From the NCBI GenBank assembly GCA_033002965.1, contig JAURVB010005960.1:1-64000 (forward strand): a stretch of 64,000 nt of DNA. The letters are read 5' to 3'. Below the pieces are notes generated by a model. It saw nothing but the letters and a program-made list of their open reading frames with translations, made no database searches and was not told the origin of the DNA. The position numbers and the translations under genes are program-made. Positions 12,601-24,699 of this stretch are shown in pieces. This DNA is from Piper betle. Taxonomy: Eukaryota > Streptophyta > Magnoliopsida > Piperales > Piperaceae. Position 1 is the first letter of the stretch. The number at the start of each line of letters is the position of its first letter.

Positions 12601-13464
12601 CTCGATACATTAGTACCCATCACAAATTTCAATCCTCGTGAGCTGTGAGGCTAACACTACAGAAGGTACTTCAAACAGACAGCTATCCTTTTAGTATACC
12701 TAACAAAAATTGCATAAATTGACAGCAAAAATCCTCCTCAGGAGCTCTTAAACTGAGGATAAAGTATACCGCACTTTGCTTGAATAATCGTCATACAAGG
12801 AACTAAGGACTTAGGTCCTTCTAGTATACAAGACCTTAATGTAGATTTTAAGGAGTTTTGGGCATCAGATGGAAGAAGAAGAAGAAGGATAATTATTGTA
12901 GAGCTTACAAAAATCCGTAAACAAAACACCAATGCAATAACAAAAGAGCACTCTGAACTCAAGCATATTCTAATTCAAATACCAACTCTCTAAGAATAAC
13001 CTATTCAATGAGAGATAAAAATCCGAAGCACTCTATCATAATTATAAAGAAAAAGAATCAACTCGACAATTACAGCTAATAATAGCAAATCAGAAAATAT
13101 TGCTTCAAAAAAACCTATAATATACGACATTATATGCAAAAGTAAGCATATTTTTGTTACCGTGCTGCCGATTTTGGCGAGCGCCGAGCCATCGGCCCCT
13201 GCCACAGCACCTGCACAAACAGCAAAAATAAGAGCAAAAGAGAAAAAATGAGGGGGGGGCGGAAAATGGAGTGGGGATAGGGAAGGGGGAGAAGGAAGAA
13301 CCGAGGGCGACGGTGGTGTCTCTGGCTTGGGAGAGAGGGCGGCCGTCGGGGCGCACCGACCCGAGGAGGTGCCGCTCGAAGAATCGGAGCGGGAAGAGGC
13401 GGCGGTAGGCTTCCACCTCCATCTCCGCCGCAAGCTCCACCTCCGCCGCCGCCGCCGCCGCCAT
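9684..13464 (-). CDS. RRP43: Exosome complex component RRP43
   Basis: Non-catalytic RNase PH-fold subunit of the RNA exosome ring, acting in nuclear and cytoplasmic 3'-5' RNA processing. The exons, in transcript order, are 13464-13302, 13210-13161, 12582-12513, 12427-12322, 11863-11797, 11650-11575, 11049-10754 and 9767-9684. They add up to 303 residues with every phase consistent. The start follows an alanine run; EAYRRLFPLRFFERHL and SVRPDGRPLSQARDT are typical of this subunit. Further family blocks are DGSALAKIGST, HMPPICSPTVRPGRPAE, YCLDADGALFDAALLSAV, LADPTAEEESIM and a C-terminal KNRVKELHAVL helix. No lesion was seen. A (CGCC)-rich leader lies just upstream. RRP42 and RRP45 are the nearest alternatives, but the N-terminus fits RRP43 best. 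Confidence 0.93.
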
Positions 13465-14474
13465 GCTTCGCCTCGCCGGTTATGTCCTCGAGGAAGTCGG
13501 GGTTTAAGGTTTAACGTCGATTAATGAGCCGTTAACGGTGGGTGCGTATTGCGCCGTGAAGAAATGCTCCATTAGTCATCGACGAATTGAATTTCCCTTT
13601 GGGGCATGCACTTCCATATATACCATAATAATCCATCTATTTTATTTTATTTTTTCATTTATTTGTCTATATATTTATCTACCTAACTGTCTACGTGCAT
13701 ATATATGTTAAAATATATAATTTAGAGTACATAGTTTATCCAAATGGCAGTATCTAGTTGCCTATTAGATGCAAATATAATTTTAAAAAATTTTGAAAGA
13801 GGCATGGCTGGAAGGTAGAGGTCGCTATTCTTTATAAATATATACGTCGAGGATCCTTAATAGGATAATTAGTGTGTGTTATAATGATAATAAAATTTAG
13901 TAAAAAAAATGAATGTATTAAAAAAGTTGGTTAAGAGTAATGGGAGGTGACGAAGGGGACAAAGACATCTTTCAAAGGCAACATCCGGACAATAAAGAAC
14001 AGAAGAAGACACCGTAAGACAAGTTTTAGACCAAAATTAATAATTTTTTACCTCACGGTAAAACTTGACCGAGGCACGTCAATAAGAGAAGGATAACTTA
14101 GATGATTTGTTTCCCACGATAGATATGGGACTCTAGGGTGTGGCGCATAGAGACCAAATATATCAGTGGAGCTACCAGCAAATTCGGCCTGTTTATTCTA
14201 TTCAAAGGTGTCCTGTACCATAGCTAGGTAATGCAAGAAGGGTTGATTTAATTTTTTTTTTAAAAAGAGTACTTTATATCTTTAGGTAGTACAACCAAGA
14301 CAAATGAAATTTGGGAAGATTACTCGCAATTGTGATTGTAGGTAAAATACTAAAATGTGTGGGTTTGAATATCCAGCATCTATAAATCTAAAATGGATTC
14401 AATTCGTTTATATTTGATTTGAATTAGTTTTGGATCACACTATTTAAATATACAATATAATATATCAGATTCAA
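13465..14474. other. Spacer upstream of RRP43
   Basis: The first hundred or so bases on the right side of the RRP43 start are GC-rich and should be its leader and promoter. The rest is AT-rich with no gene or repeat that I recognise. Confidence 0.55.
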
Positions 14475-14626
14475 TGTAAAATCCGCAACCTGAGTCAGGG
14501 TTTTATAGTCGCTAACTAGTTAGTTCGACCATTTGTTTGAGTCGATTCAACTTTTAGAACACGTGCATGGGGTTGAGGTCAGCCAAGTGTATATGCTATG
14601 AGGGTATATGTATACCGCCACCGCCT

Positions 14627-15910
14627 ATAACACACCAAATCTGATTCATGCTCGGGAACTAAACTAGAATGTTACTGGTCCCAGTTAAGTCAGCTAACCC
14701 GAACCCAACTCCTACTAAGCTACTCTCAGCGTCTCAAGATGGAAGATGTCAATCGCTATGCATGATTAATACACAAAATTAAACCTAACATGCTATTACA
14801 TGGATGACATGTCAACCAATTCACATACTAAATAATTACGATGAAAATTGATAAGATTCGTAAAATAAGACGAACTGAGTCTTTCTTAAAAGTGTAATTA
14901 AGGGTCATCCTATCAAATAAACATGTAAACGTGTGTCTGTGTGTGTATATATATATATATATCATACATTTTCATTCACACAACTTTTTAATTTGCTGTA
15001 TAATTATTCTGAAGTTTGGGGCTCGACCCACCTATGCATTCTATTTACATTTCTTATTAGTTTTGGGTTTTGACTTACTTGTTAAACTTATTCAATGTCT
15101 AAATATATTTATTAGCATGTCATCGTTAACAATCTTTTTACTGCAGCATACATCATATCCCACCACATCCTCATATATTACATTTCATTACATCATCCTC
15201 AAAATATTAAGCATGCTATCATCTGACATATATGTATACAAGAGACGTTACTGCTTCTCCGTTCAGGCTGGCTCATCCTACTCATGATTATCACCTATAT
15301 ATATTATAAAAAAAGTTTGTAATGAGTGTTACTGGTGAAAAAATATAACTAATATCAAACTAGCTATAAGAGCAAACTCTCACATAAAAGAGAATATTCA
15401 TATACTTCTCGTGAACTTTCTAAAGGGCACCTACTAAGGAGCCGCTGGGCTACGACCCGATAGCATCCTGAACTAACTGCTCTGCTGCTACTGATGTCTC
15501 TCTCAGCATTTTCTCATTTCATTTTCTGGTTCCTCAGGATTACTAGTATATCCTAAACCCTCTCATTTCCTCCATAATTCTCATCCCCATGAGTACGAAG
15601 ACCGAGTACTCTCAGGCAATCGCCATTAATACCATTTGAACCATAAGTTCGGACATACGATGTACTAAACAGTACCCGTAAACCTCCATTTTTCTTCGAG
15701 TGTGAGGAACTCAAAACGGGAGTTGTCAGGATCCCTCAGGATTGGAACAACCCACTCACTAATCTAGAGACTACTTTGACTGGCACGTGCACTCGTTCAT
15801 GGTACATGCGAGTCGATTTTCCCATCTCTCATCGCACTGAAAACTCAATAAAACTATATATAGGTTTGGGCAGAGATTTATATAATAGGTCCAAAGGCAA
15901 CTTGTGGTGA
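14627..15910 (-). mobile_element. Inverted, truncated LTR copy of the same family
   Basis: From TATAACACACC at 14627 the sequence follows the reverse complement of the inner LTR's 3' end (about 21660-21748). Farther right it follows the reverse complement of about 20570-21180, reaching the motif complementary to GCCTTCGGGCCTATT near 15890. The LTR's 5' half is missing, so the copy is truncated or rearranged inside the outer LTR. Confidence 0.65.
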
Positions 15911-16826
15911 TTTATATTGTTAGTACTGAATGATATCCAATTTATCTTATTCTTCGGTATAACTTATTTTATTGTGCCAATTATGTGTTAAATTGTTTTG
16001 TTCATTAAAATTATTCATATTTATGTTGGTTACCACATTTAGTTGTGATTTTTTTCCATGTTTTGTCATGTTCATTTTCATTGCATGTTGTGATCTTATT
16101 CATATGCATCCATTTTATACATGCATCATAATTAGCATGGGTATTAGTGTGTAGTTTTATTATGTAGGTACAAAGTAGGAGTTCGTCGTCTAGGTGTGAG
16201 AGCCTGCTTGGAGCTTTTACCAGGTTCGTAGGACTCGCCTCTTAATTTGTTGCTATATTCCATCATTGTTTTATTTTGTAGATCGCAAGACGTGTCGAGT
16301 GGTCGTTTTATTAGATCGCACTTAACATGAGTCATTTAAATGTTATACTGTCTAGAATTAAGAACCCTTAAGGATGAGATCACTCGAGCTATTTTTGAAA
16401 ACTCAGATCCATAGCAAGTTGCCTTCGGGGCTATTTATATAACTCCCTTCCTAGCCAAATACTATAGTTTTTATTGAACTTTCTATGAGCCAAGAGATGG
16501 AGAAACCTACTTATACATACCGTGAGAGGGTGCATGTGTGGGTCATAACGGGCTTTGGATTGGTGAGGGGGTCATTCCATTCTTGAGGGATCTTGACAAC
16601 TTCACGTCTTGAGCTTCCTCGTACCCGGAGAGACGTGGCGGATACGGGTATTATTGTGTACAATGCAATGTCTATACATGTTGTATCAAAGGGTACTAAA
16701 GGTGACTGCCTGAGAGTACTCGGCTCTTATGCTTTGGGCAAGGAAAAATATGGAGGTTTAGAAAGGGCTTACGATATGTACTTGTCTTGAGAGTGGGATT
16801 TTAAAATGAGAAAATAACGAGAGAGG

Positions 16827-19800
16827 TGTAAAACCTGTGACTCGAGTCAGAGTTTTACGGGAGTGAACTAGTCGGTTCAACCGTCGGTTCGAGTCGAGTC
16901 AGCTTCATGGACCGCGAGCTAAGTTGAGGCCAGCTGTTAGTTATGAGCGATGAGGGTCATGTATGCTCAAGTGTATGATGATAACGTCTAAAAGATGATG
17001 AAAAATAGGTTATCAAGTATATGGAGGTATACAGTATTAATTGTTATTTTTATTTGATCGTCGAATAGTTTTAGGCCGAATAACGCATTAGGACGCGTTG
17101 GAATATATTCGGGTGGGTTATTAGCTATAGAGCATGTCATTTGGATGTTGTTGTGTTTGTTTTATTTTATGGGATTTTTCCATATTTTTCTAGATTTTTT
17201 TAGAATTTATTACGAATTAGTTATTATTTTGAATCGAGTAGGAATTGAGTCAATACTTAATTATGAAACTGCCACTAGAGTATATTTTCTCCCTCCCGAC
17301 ACTTACCCCCAAAACCCTCGCCGCTGTGTGCTGCCGCCACCGCCGCCGATGCCGCACTGCCGTCGATCGACGCTGCTCCGCCTTGCCGCGCCGTCGCCGT
17401 GCCGCCCCGACCGACCCTGGCCACCGATCGCCTGCCGGCGTGCCGTCGCGATGCCACGAAGCCACCTCGGCCGTCGCCACTCCGGGTGGATTCCGCCGCC
17501 ATTCGGTCGCCGTCGCCGACGTTTCCCCCACCATCCCGAGCACCGTCGAGGCCGGCCGCAGCCTCGATCGGAGCACGCCGCCGCCGCCACCCATTTTCGA
17601 CGCCACCGCCGATAGCCATTGCCGCCCCGGCTGCTTTGTTTGACACCACCATCGGACCAAGCTCGTTGAGCTGGTGCCGATAGACCCCCTGATTGCCCCG
17701 TCCCGAATCATCGCCGGAAAACCTGCCGGAACCGCCGGAAAATTGGATTCGTGGGAAATTCACCGGATCATCCGCCGAACGCACCCGGTCCAATCTGATC
17801 AGACTTCGAACGCCGCTAGGTGCCGAATTCGAGTTTCGAGCCACGAAATGAAAACCCTAGCCGTCGCCAATTTTCGACGACGCGAGGTATAATTTATTTT
17901 AACTTAATTATTTGAAAGTATTGATTATTAGAATTGCATGCTAGGATTGGTGAATTGTGTGTTATAATAATATATATAAATGTAGATTTGATTAAGGATA
18001 AAATATGAAATTTGTTTGATTGAGTGGTGTTAAAAATGGAGGCTAAGAAACTAATGAGGGTAACTAGGTAATGATCATGATCTAATGTAAACTAGCCTAA
18101 GTAGACTTGTTAGAAATTGATATAGGTTGATGTGTGTTGATTGATGTGTGATTGTGTTGATTGTGTGTGCATGCTATAGGATGTGTGATTCATCATGCGG
18201 GCGTTAGTTTTTAGCTTGATTGTGTAGGTACGGTGTAGGAGCTCGCCGCCTAGGCGCGTGGACCCGTTTGGAGCTTCTACCAGGTCTGTTTAGGACTCGT
18301 TCTCTGTTTTTACGCTACTCTATTGTTTATTTGATTTATCATGTGTAGGACGAGTTAAGTAGCGTTTTATCGGATCCCACTTAACTCGGGCCATTTAGCC
18401 AACGGTTCTTTTTCGGATTAATTACCCTCGAGGATGAGATCCCTCGAGTTTATTTTCGAACTTCAGATCTAACTCAAGTTGCCTTCGGGCCTATTGTATA
18501 AATCCCAACCCAGGCCTATATATGTATAGTTTTCGCGTTTTCGGTGAGAGATGGGATGAGGGTTACTTGCGGCCACGTCTTCAGATACGGCGTGTGCTCG
18601 GAAGAGCGGGCTCTGGAGCTGAGGAGAACCCACTTCGTTCCCGAAGGATCCGGACAACTCCACCTTTGAGTTCCTCAAACCTGGAGAAGTGTGGAGGTTT
18701 ACGGGTACTGCAATGCAGTGCATGTCTAGACTTGTGGTTCAAAGGGTACTGAAGGTGACTACCTGAGTGTAAAACCCACGATTCGAGTTAGGGTTTTATA
18801 TTCAGAACCGGTCGGGTCGACCGTTATTTTTTTCGAGTTGAGTCAGTTTCAGGACACGTGTACCGAGCCGATGCCAGTCGCGTGTATGAGCTATGAGGGT
18901 CATGCGTACCCAAGTATATGATGATAACGTCATGAACACAGCAGAACAGAATGAGTTATCAGATATATGAGAGTATGCCAGTCATTTTTTTTATTATTTT
19001 TATATATAGTGGATCGTAGAATTAGTATTAGGCCGTTTACCGCGTTAGGACGCGTTCGGGCAGTCTGGGTGGGTTGTTAGTCATAGAGCATATCATTATA
19101 ATATTGTGGTGTTGTTTGATTTTACGGGATTTTTTTCCCGATTTTTATGAATTTTTTTAGGATTTAATACGACTTAGTTATTATACTTGACTCGAGCCAG
19201 AGACGAGTCAAGTAATATTTACGACCTTGCCACCACACACCCTGCGCCTTCTTTTCTTCCCCAAACCAAACCCCGACGCCGCCCCTGTGCGGCGTCGCTG
19301 CCGCCGCTGTCGGCGCCACCCGGCCGCCGATCGTCGCCGCCCAGCTCCGCCACGGCGTCGCCGTGCCACCCCGACCAGCCCCGACCGCTGCCAGGCCGCC
19401 GCGACGGCGGAATCGTCACGCCTAGCGCCGCGACTGCCTTTGGTCACGTCGCCGATTCTGCCGCCGGCGACCATCGCAGCCGTCATCCAGTGGTTGCCTC
19501 AGCACCACCGACCACCTAGCGGCCTTCCCCGACCGGAGCGGAGGCCATCGCCGCCCTGGCCGGCCGGATCTAGCGACCCATCACCGCCGGCCCTGCTTTA
19601 GCCGTTTTCCGGCGAGCCGCCACCTCCATTGGCCACGCTGAGGTCATAGATGAGTCGAGGTCGCCGAGCCGGTTCCGAGGGTACCCAACACGACCCCTTT
19701 CCGACTAGTAGACGCTGCCGGCGATTGTCGCCGGAAAACCACCGGAAGTCGCCGGAAAACCGCCGGAAAAATCGAAATTTCTGGGATTCGCCGGAATTCA

Positions 19801-22590
19801 CCAGATCTTCCGCGGGGCTCACCCAGTGGAGCTCAATCGAGCTTCGGACGCCGATGAGTGCCAAATTTGATCTCCGAGACGCGCGACGGAACCCTAGCCG
19901 TCGCCGATTGCCGACGATGTGAGGTATAATTACCTCCGATTGATTTATTTAAAATTGATGATAATTGTTAGCATAGCATGCTAGGGTTGATTAATTATCA
20001 TGATTAATGTCTTGACCATGAATAAAGTAAAGATGTGCATGATGTGATTAATGACTAATTAGGGATGAAATGATAAGTTACATGATGAGATTAAGTGTGA
20101 ATGAAGGTTCAGCGATCTAATGAGGTAGGAGTCTCAGCATGATAAGTGATCAGGACGTAACTTTGAAAAACGCAATAAAATTGGTATGACTAGGATGAGT
20201 TAGAATTATTTAAATTTATGATTATTTAACTGTTGCTGGATGTTGATGATTGAATTGTGATTGATGTTCATTGTGTTTGATGCATCATTTAGTTAGCGGG
20301 CGTTAGTATTTAGTTTTGATGTGTAGGTACGAAGTAGGAGCTCGCCGCCTAGGCGCGATGACACGTTGGAGCTTCTACCAGGTCCGTTTAGGACTCGTCT
20401 CTGATTTACTCTTTCTATTGTATGTTTAATTTATTGCCTGCAGGACGAGTTAAGTGGCGTTTTATCGGATCCCACTTAACTCGGGCCATTTAACCGAACA
20501 TTTTCCGGATTAATAACCCCTCGAGGATGAGATCCCTCGAGGATGATTTCAAAACCAAGATCCACCACAAGTTGCCTTCGGGCCTATTATGTAAATCCCT
20601 ACCCAAGCCTATATATATATATATAGTTTTCACATTTTTAGTGAGACAAGAGATGGAGAAATCGACTGCACGTACCATGCAGAGGATGCCGTGACAGTCA
20701 AAGCGGGCTCTGGATTAGTGCCAGCGGACTGTTCCATTCCCGAGGGATCCTGACAACTCCGCGTTTGAGTTCCTCACACCCGTAGAACGTGGAGGTTTAC
20801 GGGTACTGTTTAGTACAGCGCATGTCCGGACTTGTGGTTCAAAGGGTACTAAAGGCGACTGCCTGAGAGTACTCGGCCTTCGTGCTCAAGGCCAGGAGAA
20901 ATATGGAGGTAAGGAGAGGGCTTAGGATAAAGTTTCATGAGAAGTACTGAAAAGAAGTGCCGAGAGCGGCACAGTACCAGCAGCAGATCAGTTAGTTCGG
21001 GATGCTACCGGGTCTGCAGCCCAGTGGCTCCTCAGTAGTGCCCTTGAGAGTGTTCTTGAGGAAGTATATGGTTTTCTTTCATATGAGAGTTTGCTCTCAT
21101 AGCCAGCTTGTTATAGTTATTTTATTTTCCGGACCAGTAACACTTGTTACTGACGTGTTTTTATACTATATGTAGGTAATAATCACGAGTTGGAGGAGCC
21201 AGCTTGGACGGAGGAGCAATGAGGTCTTGTACACACACACATGTTAGATTTCTGAATGTTTAATTTTGTGTTATTATGTTATTATATTGTGAATGACATG
21301 TTCAAATGCATGAGACATGATAGAATGTGAAATGATCAGAGTAGCGCAGCAAAAGTGTGATGGGTTAGGACCCAAAGTTCAGAAAATGGTGAATATAATA
21401 GATTAGAAGTATGTGTGAATGCTATCGTTGCTATACGTATATATGTTTGAATATACGATTTTGACAGGGTGGCCCCTAATTGCATTTTTAGGGGAAATCC
21501 TGTCCCTTTCATTTTATAATTTTTACTAATTTTGATTGTAATTGTGTTGGTGTGAAATTTAGGTTGCATGTCATCCATGTAGTATCATGTTAGGGTTTTA
21601 TGAATTTATCCATGCATGACAAGTCGTATTTACATCTTAAGACGCCGAGATTGGATCCGTATGAGTTAGGTTCGGGTTAGCCAACCTAACCGGGGCTGGT
21701 AACATGCCGGTTCGGTTCACGAGTGTGAACCGGATTTGGGGTGTTACACTGAGAGTGCTCGGCCTTTGTGCTCAAGGCCAGGCGTAATATGGAAGGTGCA
21801 GAGGGCGGTAAGGAATGAGATTTGATGCGAGAAGCGATAGAGAAATGGCCAAGGTATGAGAATGAGAAAGAAAGGGGGATGCTGTCGACCCGAGGGCGAC
21901 GGCTCGACGGTGATGGCTCCCGTATGTGTCCTGATGAGAGTTCTTGAGGAAGTATATGGTTTTGATTCAACAGGAGAGTTTGCTCTCCTGTGCCAGATTG
22001 ATATTAGCTATTTTCCGGGCCGGTAACGCTCGTTACTGACGGTTTTTCTATATATATGTAGGTGAGGAATGCGAGCGATGAAAGCTGTCGGGACTGCGGA
22101 GGAGCAGCACGGAACCGCGCACACATGTACTTGCCGCGTGTAACGTATAATGATGGTGTGTTATTGTTATGTGAATGATAATTTTGATGTGTTTGCTTGA
22201 ATGAATTACTTGTTATGAAACGAACTGATAAATATGAATGAGTAGGGAGCCTTGGAGTTCAGACTCAGCTCAGGTAAAAACGAATGAGATAATGATTGAA
22301 TGTCATGGTAGATTGTTATGTGTTATCGTATTTTCATAAAATAGTATATATTTTCTTTTGGTTTCTCATTTATTGTTTTGTTTTGTCTTTCCTTACACGT
22401 CATGGCATGCATGTAGGACTCCGTTAGAACCCAATTGTTCCCGTTCATGCATTTCATATTTGCATCTCCATCTTGAGACGCCGAGAGTAGATCCGGGTCG
22501 ACTTAACCGAATCTAGTAGATTAGCGAACGGTTCGGTCGCCGATGACATTTCCGGGTCGGTTCATGGGTGAGCCGAAACAGGGTATTACA
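16827..22590 (+). mobile_element. Middle solo LTR
   Basis: It starts TGTAAAACCTG at 16827 and ends GGGTATTACA at 22590. Flanking 5-mers are AGAGG (16822-16826) and AGAAG (22591-22595), one mismatch. Without the inner insertion it is about 2.78 kb. The interior shows the family order: a TATGATGATAACGTC block, a GC-rich block (about 17290-17890) with only low-complexity frames, and a GTAGGTACGGTGTAGGAGCTCG-like block, cut here by the inner insertion. Confidence 0.75.
18768..21748 (+). mobile_element. Inner solo LTR with perfect 5-bp target duplication
   Basis: Starts TGTAAAACCCACG at 18768 and ends TTGGGGTGTTACA at 21748, length 2981. CTGAG flanks it exactly on both sides (18763-18767 and 21749-21753). 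The interrupted host sequence, GGTGACTACCTGAG / AGTGCTCGGCC, is itself an LTR segment also present inside this copy near 20850-20870. The GC-rich block at about 19220-19920 has long chance frames rich in Arg, Pro and Ala on both strands, none a real protein. Confidence 0.85.
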
Positions 22591-23206
22591 AGAAGCATCT
22601 ACCAAGAGTGGCACAGCACCAGTTCAATTCAAGACACTATTAAGTCTACAACTTGATGTCTCCTCAGTAGTTGCCTTTGGAGTGTTCAGAGGAAATATAT
22701 GTTTGATTTCTTTTATATGAGAGTTACTACTCATTTACCAATTTGATATTTAAATATTTTCGGACCATAATAATTATTTCTGAGGTTTTTCTATTATTTA
22801 TGTTGGTGAGGAGCAAAAATGTGGCATGTCAACCTCATCGGAAGAGCAAGCAGTTACTGCTTATGTGATTTTGGTTATGATGTATCATAATGTGACGTAT
22901 TATAGTATATTGAAATGACTTTAAAATGTTGAAAATGATATAACAGATGTGTTAGATGCAACTAGCAGATGAGTCAAGACTCAATTTATGCTTACGATTT
23001 TATTGTGATAACTTTGATGTATTCTGAAATGAAAGTTTTATGTTATGTTGCAATGTTTATATATATTGTTCTTTGATAGGTTAGCCATTTATTGCACTTT
23101 TAGGGGAAATTTTATTTATTTTATTTTAAATTTTTTATTGTGATTTAAGTGATTTTTTAATAGGATTATTTGTCATGACATTTAAGTAGCATTCGGTTGG
23201 AGGATC

Positions 23207-23426
23207 CATTTCATGCATGTATTAATTGCATATTTTAAGGGTTTTCTCTTCCATCATGAGACACCAAGAAGATGGAGGTCTATTTTTCTGAAGTTTGGGT
23301 CGACCGACTTAATTTGCATTTCATGCATGTATTGATTGCGCATTTTAAGTGTTTTCTCTTCCATCATGAAACGCCAAGAAGATGTAGGTATATTTTTCTA
23401 AAGTTTGGGTCGACCGACTTAATTTA
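23207..23426. repeat. Tandem duplication of about 110 bases near the outer LTR end
   Basis: Two copies (23207-23316 and 23317-23426) both begin CATTTCATGCATGTATT and run through TTTTCTCTTCCATCATGA to GTCGACCGACTTAATTT, with a few substitutions. The corresponding part of the other two LTRs is single, so this duplication is private to the outer copy. Confidence 0.8.
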
Positions 23427-23814
23427 GAATAAGAAATGGTTCGATCTAACGTAACAATCCTAATTCGGTTTAGAGTGAACCAGATTTGAGTATTACATTC
23501 AGAGTGAACGTATTCGTATCGAATCCAAATACTTGATATTTAATAAAAATTTAAAATAATAATTTTTTTTTACATTGTATATTATATTTTAGATTCCTAT
23601 ATATGTCTTTATTAGATCATGTAAGATAACTTAATATATTGGGATTTTTTATAATTAAAATACATGTAATGTTTAGATTCGATTGGGTTACAAGCATAGT
23701 TGCAAAAATCAGAATTAGCCGTTGAATCAGATTAGAAGGGAGTCATTAAATTAGACTGATTCATCAAAAATCGGACAAGAATCTGTTCACTTGAATCAGT
23801 CAAAATCAGTAGGT

Positions 23815-24330
23815 TATTAGTTATAGAATATGTTATTTGATGTTATTTTGATATTATGATCTGTATTATATTTTATAATATTTTTCATATTTATTTAGAT
23901 TTTTTTTGAATTATTTGGAGTTAGTTATTATTTTTGACACGAGTCAAAGTCGAGCCAACTTTTAATAATGAGAATGTCACCAACTATTTTTTCCCCTCAT
24001 TCTCTCTCCCCGATGCGCCACCCTCCTCACCCCTGCCGACGCTACCTCTAACTACCGTTTCACCGTCGATCACCACCGCCCTCTACCCAATCTGCTCCCC
24101 CTCACTCCTCCCCCAACAGCCTCCCCCATTGTGCCCCTGCCCTGCCCAGCCACCCCCTTCCCTATCGGCCCTGCACTCCCCCTTTCTCGCCCTATCCCGT
24201 CCCCCCTTAGGCCCTCCCCTGCGCACCCCACCCCACCCCACCCCTACTGTCGCTACCCTGTCACCCTATCGCCGTCCTCACCCCCTGTCCTCTCTATGCC
24301 TTATCCCCTGCCGACTTCCTAAATCGGCCC
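23815..24330 (+). mobile_element. Additional LTR fragment of the same family
   Basis: From GGTTATTAGTTATAGAATATG the sequence parallels the LTR segment near 17115-17290. It includes a GACACGAGTCAAAGTCGAG module, followed by a C-rich low-complexity block. Neither LTR terminus is present. It lies only a few hundred bases before ADA2. Confidence 0.55.
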
Positions 24331-24699
24331 AAATCAACTGATTTATAGATCAATTCAAATAAGGTGGAATTAGCTTAAATGAGCCAATTTACCGACCAAT
24401 TTTTAAAATAACCGATTTATCTACTTTTTTTTAAACGTAATCCTCGTTGCAAATCCCTGGTTGCAAAACTGGCCTGATCGATTTTTGCAACTCTCGTTGC
24501 AAGTTTGGACTAAGTGGACCCAGTAAAGCACGACTGGCCCCACCCAGCCCCTTTCTTCGAGGCCTGTCATCGTCTTCGTCTTCCTCGGTCCCCAGAGTCT
24601 AGGGTTCCCTCTCCTTCAATTCGTAACCCTAATTGCCATCCCATCCTTCGCTACCATCGCCAAACCTCGCAAAACTGCACCAATTCGGGCAAATCTCCC
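24331..24699. other. Putative ADA2 promoter and leader
   Basis: Spacer between LTR debris and the ADA2 start codon. A CT-rich, GC-richer leader covers about 24540-24699. No clear TATA box was identified. Confidence 0.45.

Larger units (their letters stand above)
14475..23497 (+). mobile_element. Outer solo LTR of a three-level nest
   Basis: It begins TGTAAAATCC at 14475 and ends GAGTATTACA at 23497, matching the ends of the two LTRs nested in it. Flanking 5-bp sequences are TTCAA (14470-14474) and TTCAG (23498-23502), one mismatch. Removing the middle insertion leaves about 3.25 kb, which still includes an inverted LTR fragment at 14627-15910. No gag or pol lies inside, so it is a solo LTR. 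Length and TGTAAAAC...GTNTTACA ends suggest a Ty3/gypsy (Del/Tekay-like) family; that is inference. Confidence 0.7.

Noticed and set aside
13327..13524. 65-residue Arg/Glu-rich frame opposite RRP43 exon 1
   Set aside because: It is the complement shadow of the Ala-rich N-terminus and leader of RRP43.
17145..17892. Long open frames on both strands rich in Arg, Pro and Ala
   Set aside because: They lie in the GC-rich block of an LTR, overlap in several frames and lack any domain. Open length is explained by base composition.
19187..19922. Overlapping open frames of 66-124 residues
   Set aside because: Same GC-rich block in the inner LTR; no conserved protein is preserved between the LTR copies.
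14475..23497. A full-length LTR retrotransposon formed by pairs of these LTRs
   Set aside because: No gag or pol lies between any two copies, and the target duplications pair the two ends of single LTRs, which shows nested solo LTRs.
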